Assembly (NCBI RefSeq): GCF_037113415.1
Contig: NZ_CP146608.1
Coordinates: 2,376,501-2,440,500 of the forward strand
Direction: 5' to 3'
DNA from: Devosia sp. XK-2
GTDB lineage: Bacteria; Pseudomonadota; Alphaproteobacteria; Rhizobiales; Devosiaceae
DNA: 64,000 nucleotides
The notes under the pieces were generated by a model. It searched no databases and was not told the origin of the DNA. It was given only the letters and a program-made list of their open reading frames with translations. Positions 1 through 7,986 of the stretch are shown piece by piece. A program made the translations under genes and the position numbers. Numbering within the stretch: the stretch's first letter is position 1; the number at the start of each line of letters is the position of its first letter.

Positions 1-837
1 ATGGACGTGCTCGCCGGCCAGGTTAAAGTGACCCAAAAGACATTGGATCAGACAATGAATCCCGCTGAATTGATGGACCATCCGATCCGTCTTACTGCCC
101 GCGACGTGACCGTGCATTATGGAGCCAAGCAGGCTCTGCACGGCATCTCTATCGACATTCCCGACCGCGCCGTCACCGCCTTTATCGGCCCCTCGGGCTG
201 CGGCAAGTCGACCTTCCTGCGCTGCATCAACCGCATGAACGATACCATCGAAGGGGCCAGGGTTGGCGGTCGCATCGAACTCGATGGCGAAGACATCTAT
301 GATCCCAAGCTCGATGTGGTCGAGTTGCGTGCCCGCGTCGGCATGGTCTTCCAGAAGCCCAATCCCTTTCCCAAATCCATCTATGACAATGTCGCCTATG
401 GCCCCCGCATTCATGGGCTGGCCCGCAACAAGGCCGATCTGGACGAGATCGTCATTTCCTCGCTGCGCAAGGCGGGCCTTTTCGAGGAGGTCAAGGATCG
501 CCTCAATGAGCCCGGCACCGGTCTTTCGGGCGGCCAGCAGCAACGCCTCTGCATCGCGCGCGCCATTGCCGTCGGCCCCGAAGTCATTCTGATGGATGAG
601 CCCTGCTCGGCCCTGGACCCCATTGCCACCGCGATCATCGAAGAGCTGATCGACGAATTGCGCGAAAACTACACCATCGTCATCGTCACCCACTCCATGC
701 AGCAGGCGGCCCGTGTGAGCCAGAAGACCGCCTTCTTCCACTTGGGCAATCTGATTGAACATGGTGATACCGAGGACATTTTCACCAATCCGGTGAACAA
801 GCAGACCCAGGACTACATCATGGGCCGTATCGGCTGA
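1..837 (+). CDS. pstB: phosphate ABC transporter ATP-binding protein PstB
   Basis: This is the ATPase that powers the high-affinity PstSCAB phosphate importer, working on the cytoplasmic face of the inner membrane. The Walker A motif GPSGCGKST lies at residues 63-71, the ABC signature LSGGQ at 175-179 and the Walker B segment VILMDE at 195-200. At 278 residues the length is slightly above the usual 250-260 because of an N-terminal extension. The window begins exactly at this ATG, so pstA, pstC and the promoter cannot be seen. phoU follows after 27 bp and phoB after that, the standard pst-phoU-phoB order. Identification is very secure; only the exact start is open. Confidence 0.97.
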   Translation: MDVLAGQVKVTQKTLDQTMNPAELMDHPIRLTARDVTVHYGAKQALHGISIDIPDRAVTAFIGPSGCGKSTFLRCINRMNDTIEGARVGGRIELDGEDIYDPKLDVVELRARVGMVFQKPNPFPKSIYDNVAYGPRIHGLARNKADLDEIVISSLRKAGLFEEVKDRLNEPGTGLSGGQQQRLCIARAIAVGPEVILMDEPCSALDPIATAIIEELIDELRENYTIVIVTHSMQQAARVSQKTAFFHLGNLIEHGDTEDIFTNPVNKQTQDYIMGRIG

Positions 838-864
838 CCGGCGAGCCATAAAAGGACGTAGCAA

Positions 865-1575
865 ATGCCCAATACCGGCACCGACCACATCGTCACCGCC
901 TATAATGAAGAGCTGCTTTCCCTGGCGCAGGCCATTGCCGAAATGGGCGGTCAGGTCGAGGTCGCCATCGAAAATGGCACCCGCTCTCTGCTCAAGCTCG
1001 ACCGCGAATTGGCCGACCTGACCATCATCGCCGACCAGCGCATCGACGACATGCAGCGCCATATCGACGAGATGGCCGTCTCCATGATCGCCCGTCGTCA
1101 GCCTATGGCCAGCGACCTGCGCGCCATTGTCACATCGATCCACGTCGCCAGCGATCTGGAACGCATTGGCGACATGGCCAAGCAGCTTGCCCGCCGCTCG
1201 CTCAAGCTCGAAGGCCTCAACCTGCAGCCGACCTTCTATAATGGCGTCAAAAACATGACCGCCCTGGTCATGCGCCAGGTCAAGGACGCGCTCGACGCCT
1301 ACGGCAATCGCGAAGCGGCCGCATCGGTGGACGTATGCAACCGCGACGACGAGGTGGACGCCATGTATACCTCGCTTTTCCGCGAACTCCTGACCTATAT
1401 GCTGGAGGATCCGCGCAACATCACCACCTGCACCCATCTTCTGTTCTGCGCGAAAAGCCTGGAGCGCGTGGGCGACCATGCCACCAATATCGCCGAGCGC
1501 GCCTATTATCTGGCCACCGGCAAACAGCTCACCAGCGACGTCCAGGAACTGCAACGCCAGCAGATCAAGGCTTAG
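865..1575 (+). CDS. phoU: phosphate signalling regulator PhoU
   Basis: PhoU couples the Pst transporter to the PhoR/PhoB two-component system and represses Pho genes when phosphate is plentiful. The 236-residue protein has the expected two repeated three-helix bundles, with paired acidic and polar segments (for example ADQRIDDMQRHIDEMAV near residues 50-66 and CNRDDEVDAMYTSLFREL near 160) that bind metal in the family. An AAGGA ribosome-binding site sits about 10 nt before the ATG. It is co-directional with pstB and phoB. A hairpin element lies directly after the stop codon, in the gap before phoB. Confidence 0.96.
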   Translation: MPNTGTDHIVTAYNEELLSLAQAIAEMGGQVEVAIENGTRSLLKLDRELADLTIIADQRIDDMQRHIDEMAVSMIARRQPMASDLRAIVTSIHVASDLERIGDMAKQLARRSLKLEGLNLQPTFYNGVKNMTALVMRQVKDALDAYGNREAAASVDVCNRDDEVDAMYTSLFRELLTYMLEDPRNITTCTHLLFCAKSLERVGDHATNIAERAYYLATGKQLTSDVQELQRQQIKA

Positions 1576-1595
1576 AGGCGTGCTGCGCAGCAGAT

Positions 1596-1654
1596 GAAAG
1601 GCTCCGGTGGAGCCTTTCAAGCCGAGACGGCCATGAGACCTACGGTCGAGTGGC
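1596..1654 (+). repeat. two-hairpin intergenic element, copy A (phoU-phoB gap)
   Basis: Hairpin 1 (1596-1618) has two perfectly complementary 10-nt arms, GAAAGGCTCC and GGAGCCTTTC, around a GGT loop. After 11 nt comes hairpin 2 (1630-1654): outer stem GCCAT/GTGGC with one terminal G-T wobble, a symmetrical GA/GA internal loop, inner stem GACC/GGTC and loop TAC. Copies B and D have the same layout with different but still paired stem bases. It lies inside the pst-phoU-phoB transcript, so it could form RNA structure between the two genes. Confidence 0.8.
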
Positions 1655-1731
1655 GCGAAGGTGGGATGACCACCACCATAATTCAACGCCCGGCTCCTGC
1701 CACGGGCAGCCGACCGACGGAGCACATCCAT

Positions 1732-2433
1732 ATGCCCGCGACGATTCTTGTTGTCGAAGACGAAGGCGATATCGCCATCCTGCTGCGCTATAACCTGGAA
1801 GCCGAGGGATTCCGGGTCGTCACGGCCGAAAGTGGCGACGAGGCCCAGCAAGCCATCGCCGAAAAGCTCCCGGACCTGATCCTGCTCGACTGGATGCTGC
1901 CCGAAATCTCCGGCATCGAACTTTGCCGCCGTCTGCGGGCTCGCGAGGAAACCTCGCGCGTCCCGATCATCATGCTCACCGCCCGCGGCGAAGAGGAGGA
2001 ACGCGTCCGCGGCCTCTCGACCGGCGCCGACGACTATGTCGTCAAGCCCTTCTCGGTACCCGAACTGGTTGCCCGTATTCACGCGCTATTGCGCCGCGCC
2101 AATCCCAATCTGGTCACCACGGCCCTCAAGGTCGGCGATCTCGAACTGGACCGCACCACCCATCGCGTGCGCCGCGCCAATCGCGACGTCCATCTCGGCC
2201 CCACCGAATACCGCTTGCTCGAATATCTCATGCGCCATCCCGGTCGCGTCTATTCGCGCGAGCAGCTTCTCGACGGCGTCTGGGGCAATGATGTCTATGT
2301 CGATGAGCGCACCGTCGACGTCCATATCGGCCGCCTCCGCCGCGCCATCAATCGCGGCCGTGAAGCTGATCCCATCCGCACCGTGCGTGGCGCCGGCTAT
2401 GCCTTTGACGAGCGGTTCGCCGCCAACGCCTGA
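1732..2433 (+). CDS. phoB: phosphate regulon response regulator PhoB
   Basis: This is an OmpR/PhoB-class response regulator that activates phosphate-starvation genes by binding Pho boxes. The receiver domain fills residues 1-120, with acidic pocket EDE at 9-11, phospho-acceptor D53 in LLDWMLP and the conserved K in VVKPFS. A winged-helix DNA-binding domain follows (residues about 130-230) and ends with the typical VRGAGYAF. I chose the ATG at 1732 because the protein then begins MPATILVVEDE as in the family; the open frame extends upstream to 1594, but that part is the hairpin element translated. Two Pho-box-like sites are seen in this window upstream of cpdB. Confidence 0.96.
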   Translation: MPATILVVEDEGDIAILLRYNLEAEGFRVVTAESGDEAQQAIAEKLPDLILLDWMLPEISGIELCRRLRAREETSRVPIIMLTARGEEEERVRGLSTGADDYVVKPFSVPELVARIHALLRRANPNLVTTALKVGDLELDRTTHRVRRANRDVHLGPTEYRLLEYLMRHPGRVYSREQLLDGVWGNDVYVDERTVDVHIGRLRRAINRGREADPIRTVRGAGYAFDERFAANA

Positions 2434-2458
2434 ACCTGATCACCGCCTGGAAACGAAA

Positions 2459-2481
2459 AACGGGGCCACCAGGGCCCCGTT
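2459..2481. terminator. hairpin between convergent phoB and aldehyde dehydrogenase genes
   Basis: Arms AACGGGGCC and GGCCCCGTT pair perfectly around ACCAG. The T tract after it is short (TTCC), while the other strand has an A-rich left flank (GAAAAA on the plus strand, so TTTTTC on the minus). It sits between phoB and the convergent aldehyde dehydrogenase and may serve both directions. Confidence 0.6.
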
Positions 2482-2505
2482 CCACTATCCAGCACCCGCT
2501 TCCGG

Positions 2506-3945
2506 TCAGCCGGCAGCAGTGTAAGCCGTCTTGACCACCGTAAAGAATTCGGCAGCATACTTGCCCTGCTCCCGCGGACCATAAGACGAGCCCTTGCGGC
2601 CGCCAAACGGCACGTGGAAGTCGACGCCGGCGGTCGGCACATTGACCATCACCATGCCGGCCTCGGCATTGCGCTTGAAGTGCGTGGCATATTTCAGCGA
2701 GGTCGTGACGATGCCAGCCGACAAGCCGAATTCGGTGTCATTGGCCGTGGCGAGGGCTTCCTCATAATCCTTGACCTTAATGACAGCAGCCACCGGCCCG
2801 AAAATTTCCTCGCGGGAGATACGCATCTGGTTGGTGGCGCCCACGAACAGGGCCGGCTGCAGGAAGTGACCCTCGGTCGGCGCATTGACGCGGTTGCCGC
2901 CAGCGCGCAGTTCAGCGCCTTCATTGCGGCCGATCTCGATATAGTCCATGTCCTGCTTGAGCTGGCTCGGATCGACCACGGGTCCGATCTCGGTATCCTT
3001 GCTAAGCGCATCGCCCACCCGCAGGTTCTTGGTGCGCTCGCACAGGGCATCGACGAACTTGTCGTGAATACCCTCGGTCACGATCACGCGGCTCGAGGCG
3101 GTGCAGCGCTGCCCGGTCGAGAAGAAGGCCGATTGCGCCACCGTTTCCACGGCAACCTTGAGATCGGCATCGTCGAGCACGATCGTCGGGTTCTTGCCGC
3201 CCATTTCGAGCTGGAACTTGCGGCCATGCTCGATTGAGGCCGCCGCGACGCGCTTGCCGGTGCCGACCGAGCCGGTAAAGCTGATGGCATTGACATCCTT
3301 GCTGTCCAGCATGGTCTGGCCAACGACCGAACCCTTGCCCATGACCAGATTAACCACGCCCTTGGGCAGGCCGGCGCGAACCAGAATATCCACGATTGCC
3401 CAGGTCGAGCCCGGCACCAGGTCTGCCGGCTTGATGACCACAGTGTTGCCATAGGCCAAGGCCGGAGCCATCTTCCAGGCCGGAATAGCAATCGGGAAGT
3501 TCCACGGCGTGATAATGCCGACAACGCCAATAGGCTCGCGGGTGATTTCCACGCCGACGCCCGGACGCACCGAGGGCAGCACTTCACCGGAAAGGCGCAG
3601 CACTTCACCAGCGAAAAAGTCAAAGATCTGCGCGGCGCGGGTGACCTCGCCAATGCCTTCGGGCAGGGTCTTGCCTTCTTCGCGGCTCAGAAGCTCGCCC
3701 AATTCCTGCTTGCGGGCAGTGATTTCGTCGGCCGTCTTTCTCAGGATCGCGTGGCGTTCGAGAATGCCCGAACGCGACCAGGCCGGGAAAGCTGCCTTGG
3801 CGGCGGCGATGGCCTGCTTGGTTTCCTCAACCGTGGCGCGGGCATAGACGCCCACCACTTCCTTGAGATTGGACGGGTTGATGTTCTCGACCCCATCCGA
3901 GCCGACCCACTCGCCATCGATCAGGTTCTTGTGCAATTCGCTCAT
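2506..3945 (-). CDS. NAD(P)-dependent aldehyde dehydrogenase, probably alpha-ketoglutarate semialdehyde dehydrogenase
   Basis: This 479-residue protein is a full-length aldehyde dehydrogenase. It shows the PWNFP cofactor-site motif, the FTGSVGTGK nucleotide loop, the general base Glu in LEMGGKNP and the catalytic Cys in FSTGQRCTASS. The overall sequence resembles alpha-ketoglutarate (2,5-dioxovalerate) semialdehyde dehydrogenases, which complete oxidative pentose and hexarate breakdown. The upstream gene, 45 bp away on the same strand, is a 2-keto-3-deoxy-pentonate dehydratase whose product is exactly this substrate, so the pair forms the last two steps of the Weimberg pathway. Substrate assignment rests on that context; the family call is secure. 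Confidence 0.9.
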   Translation of the reverse strand: MSELHKNLIDGEWVGSDGVENINPSNLKEVVGVYARATVEETKQAIAAAKAAFPAWSRSGILERHAILRKTADEITARKQELGELLSREEGKTLPEGIGEVTRAAQIFDFFAGEVLRLSGEVLPSVRPGVGVEITREPIGVVGIITPWNFPIAIPAWKMAPALAYGNTVVIKPADLVPGSTWAIVDILVRAGLPKGVVNLVMGKGSVVGQTMLDSKDVNAISFTGSVGTGKRVAAASIEHGRKFQLEMGGKNPTIVLDDADLKVAVETVAQSAFFSTGQRCTASSRVIVTEGIHDKFVDALCERTKNLRVGDALSKDTEIGPVVDPSQLKQDMDYIEIGRNEGAELRAGGNRVNAPTEGHFLQPALFVGATNQMRISREEIFGPVAAVIKVKDYEEALATANDTEFGLSAGIVTTSLKYATHFKRNAEAGMVMVNVPTAGVDFHVPFGGRKGSSYGPREQGKYAAEFFTVVKTAYTAAG

Positions 3946-3990
3946 GGTGAGGCCTTTCGTTTGATGCGCTCTGGAGGATGAAGCGCGGAA

Positions 3991-5136
3991 TTAGAGAAGA
4001 TTGGCGCGCGCGAGGTCGCGCAGCAAATGGCTGGTGCCATAGGTCCAGGGCGGACATTTGGTGGAGAGATTGACCCGATTGGTGAGGGTACCAAGGCTCG
4101 GTGTCGAAATGGAGACGACATCACCCAGCTTGTGGGTAAAACCCTTGCCGGCGCCGTCACGATCCTTCACCGGAGCAAACATGGTGCCCAGATAAAGCAC
4201 CAGCCCGTCCGGATATTGATGATGTGCGCCGACGGTCGCCGCCACCAGCGATTCCGGCGTTCGCGAAATCTGCGCCATATTCGACTGGCCTTCGAGCACG
4301 AAACCATCGGTTCCCTCAACACGCAGGGCGATCTCTGCCTGCTTGATCGTCTCGAGCGTGAAATCGCCGTCAAACAGCCGCACGAACGGCCCCAGCGAAG
4401 CGGAGGCATTATTGTCCTTGGCCTTGCCCAGCAGCAGCGCCGAGCGGCCTTCCACATCGCGCAGATTGACGTCATTGCCCAGCGTGGCGCCAATAATCTC
4501 GCCCGCGCTGGTGACGACCAATGCCACTTCTGGCTCGGGATTATTCCAGTTCGAAATGGGATGCAGGCCGACCTCGGCGCCATGGCCTACTGCGCTCATC
4601 GGCTGACCCTTGGTGAAGATTTCAGCGTCTGGCCCGATACCCACTTCCAGATACTGGCTCCACACACCCTTCTCGATCAGCGCCGCTTTCACCTTCACGG
4701 CCGCCTCGGAGCCCGGCACAAGCTGGCTCAGATCGGTGCCGATCAGGTCGAGAATTTCACTGCGAAGCACATCGGCGCGCGAATTATCGCCGCGGGCCTG
4801 CTCCTCGATCACCCGCTCGAGCAGGGAAACAACGAAAGTCACGCCCGACGCCTTGAGCGCCTGCAGATCGACGGGGCAGAGCAGCTGCGGCATATCAGCC
4901 TTGCCCGCTGCCGCATTGGCCATGACCGTCTCGATATCGCCCACGGCCCTTCCGGGGGCCGTCTTGACGTGCTCGGCAGCACGGCCGCTCTCGGCAATAT
5001 CGCGCACCGTGGCCATGCCTCGCGCGGTAATGTCGACCAATTGCCCGTCGCGCACCGTCACGATCCGAGGGTGGTCAAATCCTTCGATCCGGGCCCGGCC
5101 CAGAAGGATACCGCCGGGAATGTCGTTCACGCTCAT
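3991..5136 (-). CDS. xylX: fumarylacetoacetase-family 2-keto-3-deoxy-pentonate dehydratase
   Basis: The 381-residue protein belongs to the fumarylacetoacetate hydrolase fold and closely resembles Caulobacter XylX, which dehydrates 2-keto-3-deoxy-D-xylonate (or the L-arabonate analogue) to alpha-ketoglutarate semialdehyde. Family landmarks are SNWNNPEPEVAL and GNDVNLRDVEGRSALLLG, which carry the acidic metal ligands, and the C-terminal LGTMFAP and GFTHKLGD segments. The ATG at 5136 is preferred; an upstream extension to 5283 lacks family similarity. It is followed by the semialdehyde dehydrogenase. The other Weimberg genes (sugar dehydrogenase, lactonase, xylonate dehydratase) are not in the window. 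Confidence 0.85.
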   Translation of the reverse strand: MSVNDIPGGILLGRARIEGFDHPRIVTVRDGQLVDITARGMATVRDIAESGRAAEHVKTAPGRAVGDIETVMANAAAGKADMPQLLCPVDLQALKASGVTFVVSLLERVIEEQARGDNSRADVLRSEILDLIGTDLSQLVPGSEAAVKVKAALIEKGVWSQYLEVGIGPDAEIFTKGQPMSAVGHGAEVGLHPISNWNNPEPEVALVVTSAGEIIGATLGNDVNLRDVEGRSALLLGKAKDNNASASLGPFVRLFDGDFTLETIKQAEIALRVEGTDGFVLEGQSNMAQISRTPESLVAATVGAHHQYPDGLVLYLGTMFAPVKDRDGAGKGFTHKLGDVVSISTPSLGTLTNRVNLSTKCPPWTYGTSHLLRDLARANLL

Positions 5137-5327
5137 TCTTGCCCCCTGGCTTGTCAGCCACGTGACTAGCCCAAGCTGTCGTCCGGGGGCAAGTGCAGAA
5201 GCGCTTAAGTCATACTTTTTGACAAGGCTGCCACGGAATGTTCCGTTCAACTCCGGTTCATCTGCGCCGCAATACTGACGCATTGGGCCGAGACATCTCT
5301 GCCCTGCATAGATTGAAGGAGTTTTCC

Positions 5328-6044
5328 ATGCGTGCCTTTAGCGTCCTTGTTCCTTTCGCTCTGATTGCCACTGCATTGCCTGCCTATGCCGGCACCATCA
5401 CCATCGAGGGGCGCGGCGAAGTACGTGCCGCTCCTGACATGGCGACGATCAATTCCGGCGTCACCACCCAGGGTGCAAGCGCGCGCGAAGCGCTCGACGC
5501 CAATACCGCCGCCATGTCCGAATTGATCGCCGCCCTCAAGGAAGCCGGCATTGAGGCGCGCGACATCCAGACCTCGGGCTTCTCGGTCAATCCGAACTAT
5601 GTCTATTCCGACGCCCGCGACGATCTGGGCTATTCCCTGCCTCCCAAGATCAACGGCTACCAGGTCTCCAATTCCGTCACGGTGATCGTGCGCGATCTAG
5701 AGGAACTGGGCAGCATTCTGGACAGGTCGGTGACCGTCGGCGCCAATACCGTCAATGGCGTCAGCTTCTCCGTCGCCGATCCTTCTGAATTGCTCGACGA
5801 GGCCCGCAAACAGGCCTTTGCCGACGCGCGCGAAAAGGCCGAGCTCTATGCCGGTGTCGCCAATGCAACACTGGGCGATCTTGAATCCATTTCCGAGCGG
5901 CAGGACTTTAATTCGCCCCAGCCCTACCCCATGTACGCCCGGGCCGAGATGGCCAGCGCCGCGCCGGTCCCCGTGGAAGCGGGCGAAATGAGCTTTGCCA
6001 TCACGGTCAATGTCTCGTGGGATTTGGACAACAGCGCCGAATAA
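5328..6044 (+). CDS. SIMPL domain (DUF541) periplasmic protein
   Basis: The protein has 238 residues and a Sec signal peptide (MRAFSVLVPFALIATALPAYA, cleavage after residue 21 or so), followed by a SIMPL/DUF541 domain. Typical family features are the early ITIEGRGEVRAAPDMA, where the strand starts, and the repeated pattern of helices such as EALDANTAAMSELIAAL. Family members are periplasmic or outer-membrane-associated and are linked to oxidative stress tolerance, but no biochemical activity is known. The start at 5328 is chosen because it begins the signal peptide and has AAGGAG eight nucleotides upstream. It is transcribed divergently from xylX. Confidence 0.88.
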   Translation: MRAFSVLVPFALIATALPAYAGTITIEGRGEVRAAPDMATINSGVTTQGASAREALDANTAAMSELIAALKEAGIEARDIQTSGFSVNPNYVYSDARDDLGYSLPPKINGYQVSNSVTVIVRDLEELGSILDRSVTVGANTVNGVSFSVADPSELLDEARKQAFADAREKAELYAGVANATLGDLESISERQDFNSPQPYPMYARAEMASAAPVPVEAGEMSFAITVNVSWDLDNSAE

Positions 6045-6250
6045 TCGGTGCAGAAACGGCGAATTTGCCATGATTTGGCCAAACCCGAACGGCCAATCGC
6101 GCGTTGACTTTTTTCATAGGCGGATCGCTGGCCGGTCCGCCTTTGAGCTCCCCGATCCCCTCCTTGAGGGGGCTTGGGCGGTGGGGACGGTTCCACCGTA
6201 GTCACTCCGTCCCCACCAACCCCTCCGCCGTCGGTCGGCAAGGCCGACGA

Positions 6251-6307
6251 CGGGCTCCGGTGGAGCCCGACGAGACAAGGAGGCCACGAAGGCTACGCCT
6301 GAGTGGC
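6251..6307 (+). repeat. two-hairpin intergenic element, copy B
   Basis: Hairpin 1 (6251-6269) pairs CGGGCTCC with GGAGCCCG around GGT. Hairpin 2 (6283-6307) has outer stem GCCAC/GTGGC, the GA/GA internal loop, inner stem AGGC/GCCT and loop TAC. Compared with copies A and D, the inner stem has changed on both sides so that pairing is kept, which argues for selection on structure. Confidence 0.8.
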
Positions 6308-6325
6308 AAGGGCGGCCGCGCCGCC

Positions 6326-6346
6326 AATCGCTCCGGTGGAGCGATT
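6326..6346 (+). repeat. two-hairpin intergenic element, copy C (second hairpin degenerate)
   Basis: Arms AATCGCTCC and GGAGCGATT pair perfectly around the GGT loop. Downstream, GCCATGAGACTTCGAG at 6360-6375 matches the left half of hairpin 2 in copies A and D, but its right half is not preserved, so this copy looks partial. Confidence 0.75.
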
Positions 6347-6392
6347 TGAGATTTAGGGGCCATGAGACTTCGAGCCGCACTGTAGGGCCAAG

Positions 6393-6447
6393 CTCGCCGG
6401 CGGCGAGATCGGAGGCGAGAAGGCCACGAGACCTAAGGTCGAGTGGC
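6393..6447 (+). repeat. two-hairpin intergenic element, copy D
   Basis: Hairpin 1 (6393-6407) pairs CTCGCC with GGCGAG around a GGC loop, a variant of the usual CTCC-GGT-GGAG core. Hairpin 2 (6423-6447) has GCCAC/GTGGC, GA/GA, GACC/GGTC and loop TAA. It ends some 30 bp before the TauE/SafE stop codon. Confidence 0.75.
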
Positions 6448-6478
6448 GGCTCGAGTGGCATGCTCGGTGCCAGGCTCT

Positions 6479-7315
6479 TTACCCCGCCAGCACCTTCCAC
6501 AGCATGTTCAGCCCCACGGCCACCAGGAACACGGCAAACACATATTTCAGCGTCTTCTGGTCCATCCGATGCGCCAGGGCCGCGCCCCAGGGCGCGCAAA
6601 GCGCTGCCAGCACACCCACCAGAGCCAACGCCAAAAGGTTGATATAACCAAGGCTCAACGGCGGTAGGCCTTCGACGCCCCAACCGGAAATCAGGAAGCC
6701 GGCAGTGCCCGAAAGAGCGATGGCAACGCCAATGGCGGCCGAAGTCCCCACGGCCTTGTGCATGGTTTCGCCAAAGGCCACCAGGGTTGGCACGGTCAGC
6801 GATCCACCGCCAATGCCCATCAGCGAGGAGACATAGCCCACCACCAGCGCCGAGAGGCGGTGCGTCAGGCTCGATCCCTTGAGATGCCCCATTAGCCGGG
6901 TCTGGAACGCAAAAACGATATTGGCCGCAATGACAAAGGCCATGACGGCAAAGACGATGCGTAGGACATCGCCTGAATACCAGCCGGCCATCAGCCCGCC
7001 CACAAAGGTCCCCACCACGATGAAGGGTGTCCAGAGCCTGAGCACGTTGATATCGAGCGCACCACGCTTGTGATGGGCCCGCGCACTCATGATGCCGGTG
7101 GGAATGATGATGGCGAGGGACGTGCCGACGGCCACATGCTGCACCACTTCGGCGTCATAGCCCATCAGCAGCAGCGCATTGCTGAGGGCCGGCACGATGA
7201 CGGCACCCCCGCCGATCCCCAATAGACCTGCCGCGATCCCCGAGATCACGCCGGTCGCCATCAGCCCCAGGATGAACGGCCAATAGCCGATCAACGCGCC
7301 CCAATCCATGTTCAT
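6479..7315 (-). CDS. sulfite exporter TauE/SafE family membrane protein
   Basis: This 278-residue protein is an integral membrane protein with about eight hydrophobic segments. It carries the two family half-signatures AAGLLGIGGGAVIVPAL (near residue 30) and SLMGIGGGSLTVPTL (near 165), which mark the two repeats of the TauE/SafE (DUF81) fold. Family members are thought to export sulfite, sulfoacetate or related organic anions; the substrate here cannot be read from the sequence. Its ATG overlaps the stop codon of the upstream yjbQ gene in an ATGA arrangement, so the two are translationally coupled. Confidence 0.9.
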   Translation of the reverse strand: MNMDWGALIGYWPFILGLMATGVISGIAAGLLGIGGGAVIVPALSNALLLMGYDAEVVQHVAVGTSLAIIIPTGIMSARAHHKRGALDINVLRLWTPFIVVGTFVGGLMAGWYSGDVLRIVFAVMAFVIAANIVFAFQTRLMGHLKGSSLTHRLSALVVGYVSSLMGIGGGSLTVPTLVAFGETMHKAVGTSAAIGVAIALSGTAGFLISGWGVEGLPPLSLGYINLLALALVGVLAALCAPWGAALAHRMDQKTLKYVFAVFLVAVGLNMLWKVLAG

Positions 7316-7731
7316 TCCCCAATAATGTGGAACACCAGCTCGCGCCGATGCGGACGGCGCCGGTGTTCAAAGAGATAAAGTCCCTGCCACGTGCCCAGGA
7401 CCGGCTGCCCGCCGCTGACCGGAATGCCGATCGACGTCTGCGTAAGAGCCGCCTTGATATGGGCCGGCATATCGTCCGGTCCCTCCATTGTATGGATCAG
7501 CCAATCCATACCCTCGGGCACCAGCCGGGCGAAAAATCCCATCATGTCGGTCTGCACATCGGGGTCGGCATTTTCCTGGATCAGCAGCGAACAGGAGGTG
7601 TGCCGCACATAGGCCGTAGCCAGCCCCGTCTCGATGCCGGTGGCAGAGACAAAGCCACGCAATTGCCGGGAGACCTCGTAAAGCCCCTGCCCTCGGGTCT
7701 CGATTGTCGCGCTCTCGATGGCCTGCTGCAT
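7312..7731 (-). CDS. yjbQ: YjbQ/UPF0047 family protein
   Basis: The 139-residue protein matches the YjbQ (UPF0047) family, small beta-rich trimeric proteins. The conserved HTSCSLLIQENADPDV and the C-terminal GTWQGLYLFEHR...RELVFHIIGE signatures are both present and full length. E. coli YjbQ shows weak thiamine-phosphate synthase activity, which is why many databases call it secondary thiamine-phosphate synthase; the physiological role is unsettled. It is followed by the TauE/SafE gene with a 4-bp overlap. The family assignment is secure. Confidence 0.92.
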   Translation of the reverse strand: MQQAIESATIETRGQGLYEVSRQLRGFVSATGIETGLATAYVRHTSCSLLIQENADPDVQTDMMGFFARLVPEGMDWLIHTMEGPDDMPAHIKAALTQTSIGIPVSGGQPVLGTWQGLYLFEHRRRPHRRELVFHIIGE

Positions 7732-7986
7732 ATGTCCCGCCTAGCACGCCGCCAGCCGTGGAGGAAAGCCAAAGCCGCCCCGATCCGTCCAGCTCGCCGC
7801 AATCGCGCCGCAATCCCCCATACCCATGGCAATAAAGCCCACGGCGGAACCCTTCGCATTGCCCCGCGTTCTGGGGAATGCGGGGACTGTCGGACGGAAT
7901 CTGGGCCTGGAGTATCGTTCATGACGCGTTCAGGAACGGCCCACAATGCTCGGCAGGAAGTGTGTCAAACACAAAGGATAAGAACA

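Larger units (their letters stand above)
6045..6478. other. gene-free interval densely packed with hairpins
   Basis: No credible gene lies in these 434 bp. At least six inverted repeats are visible: CCCCTC/GAGGGG at 6157-6171; 10-nt arms GTGGGGACGG (6181-6190) and CCGTCCCCAC (6207-6216); CGTCGG/CCGACG at 6229-6249; and the two-hairpin elements B, C and D listed separately. The right end abuts the stop codon of the TauE/SafE gene on the minus strand. The stretch looks like a mosaic of short repeat units inserted next to or into each other. Confidence 0.75.
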
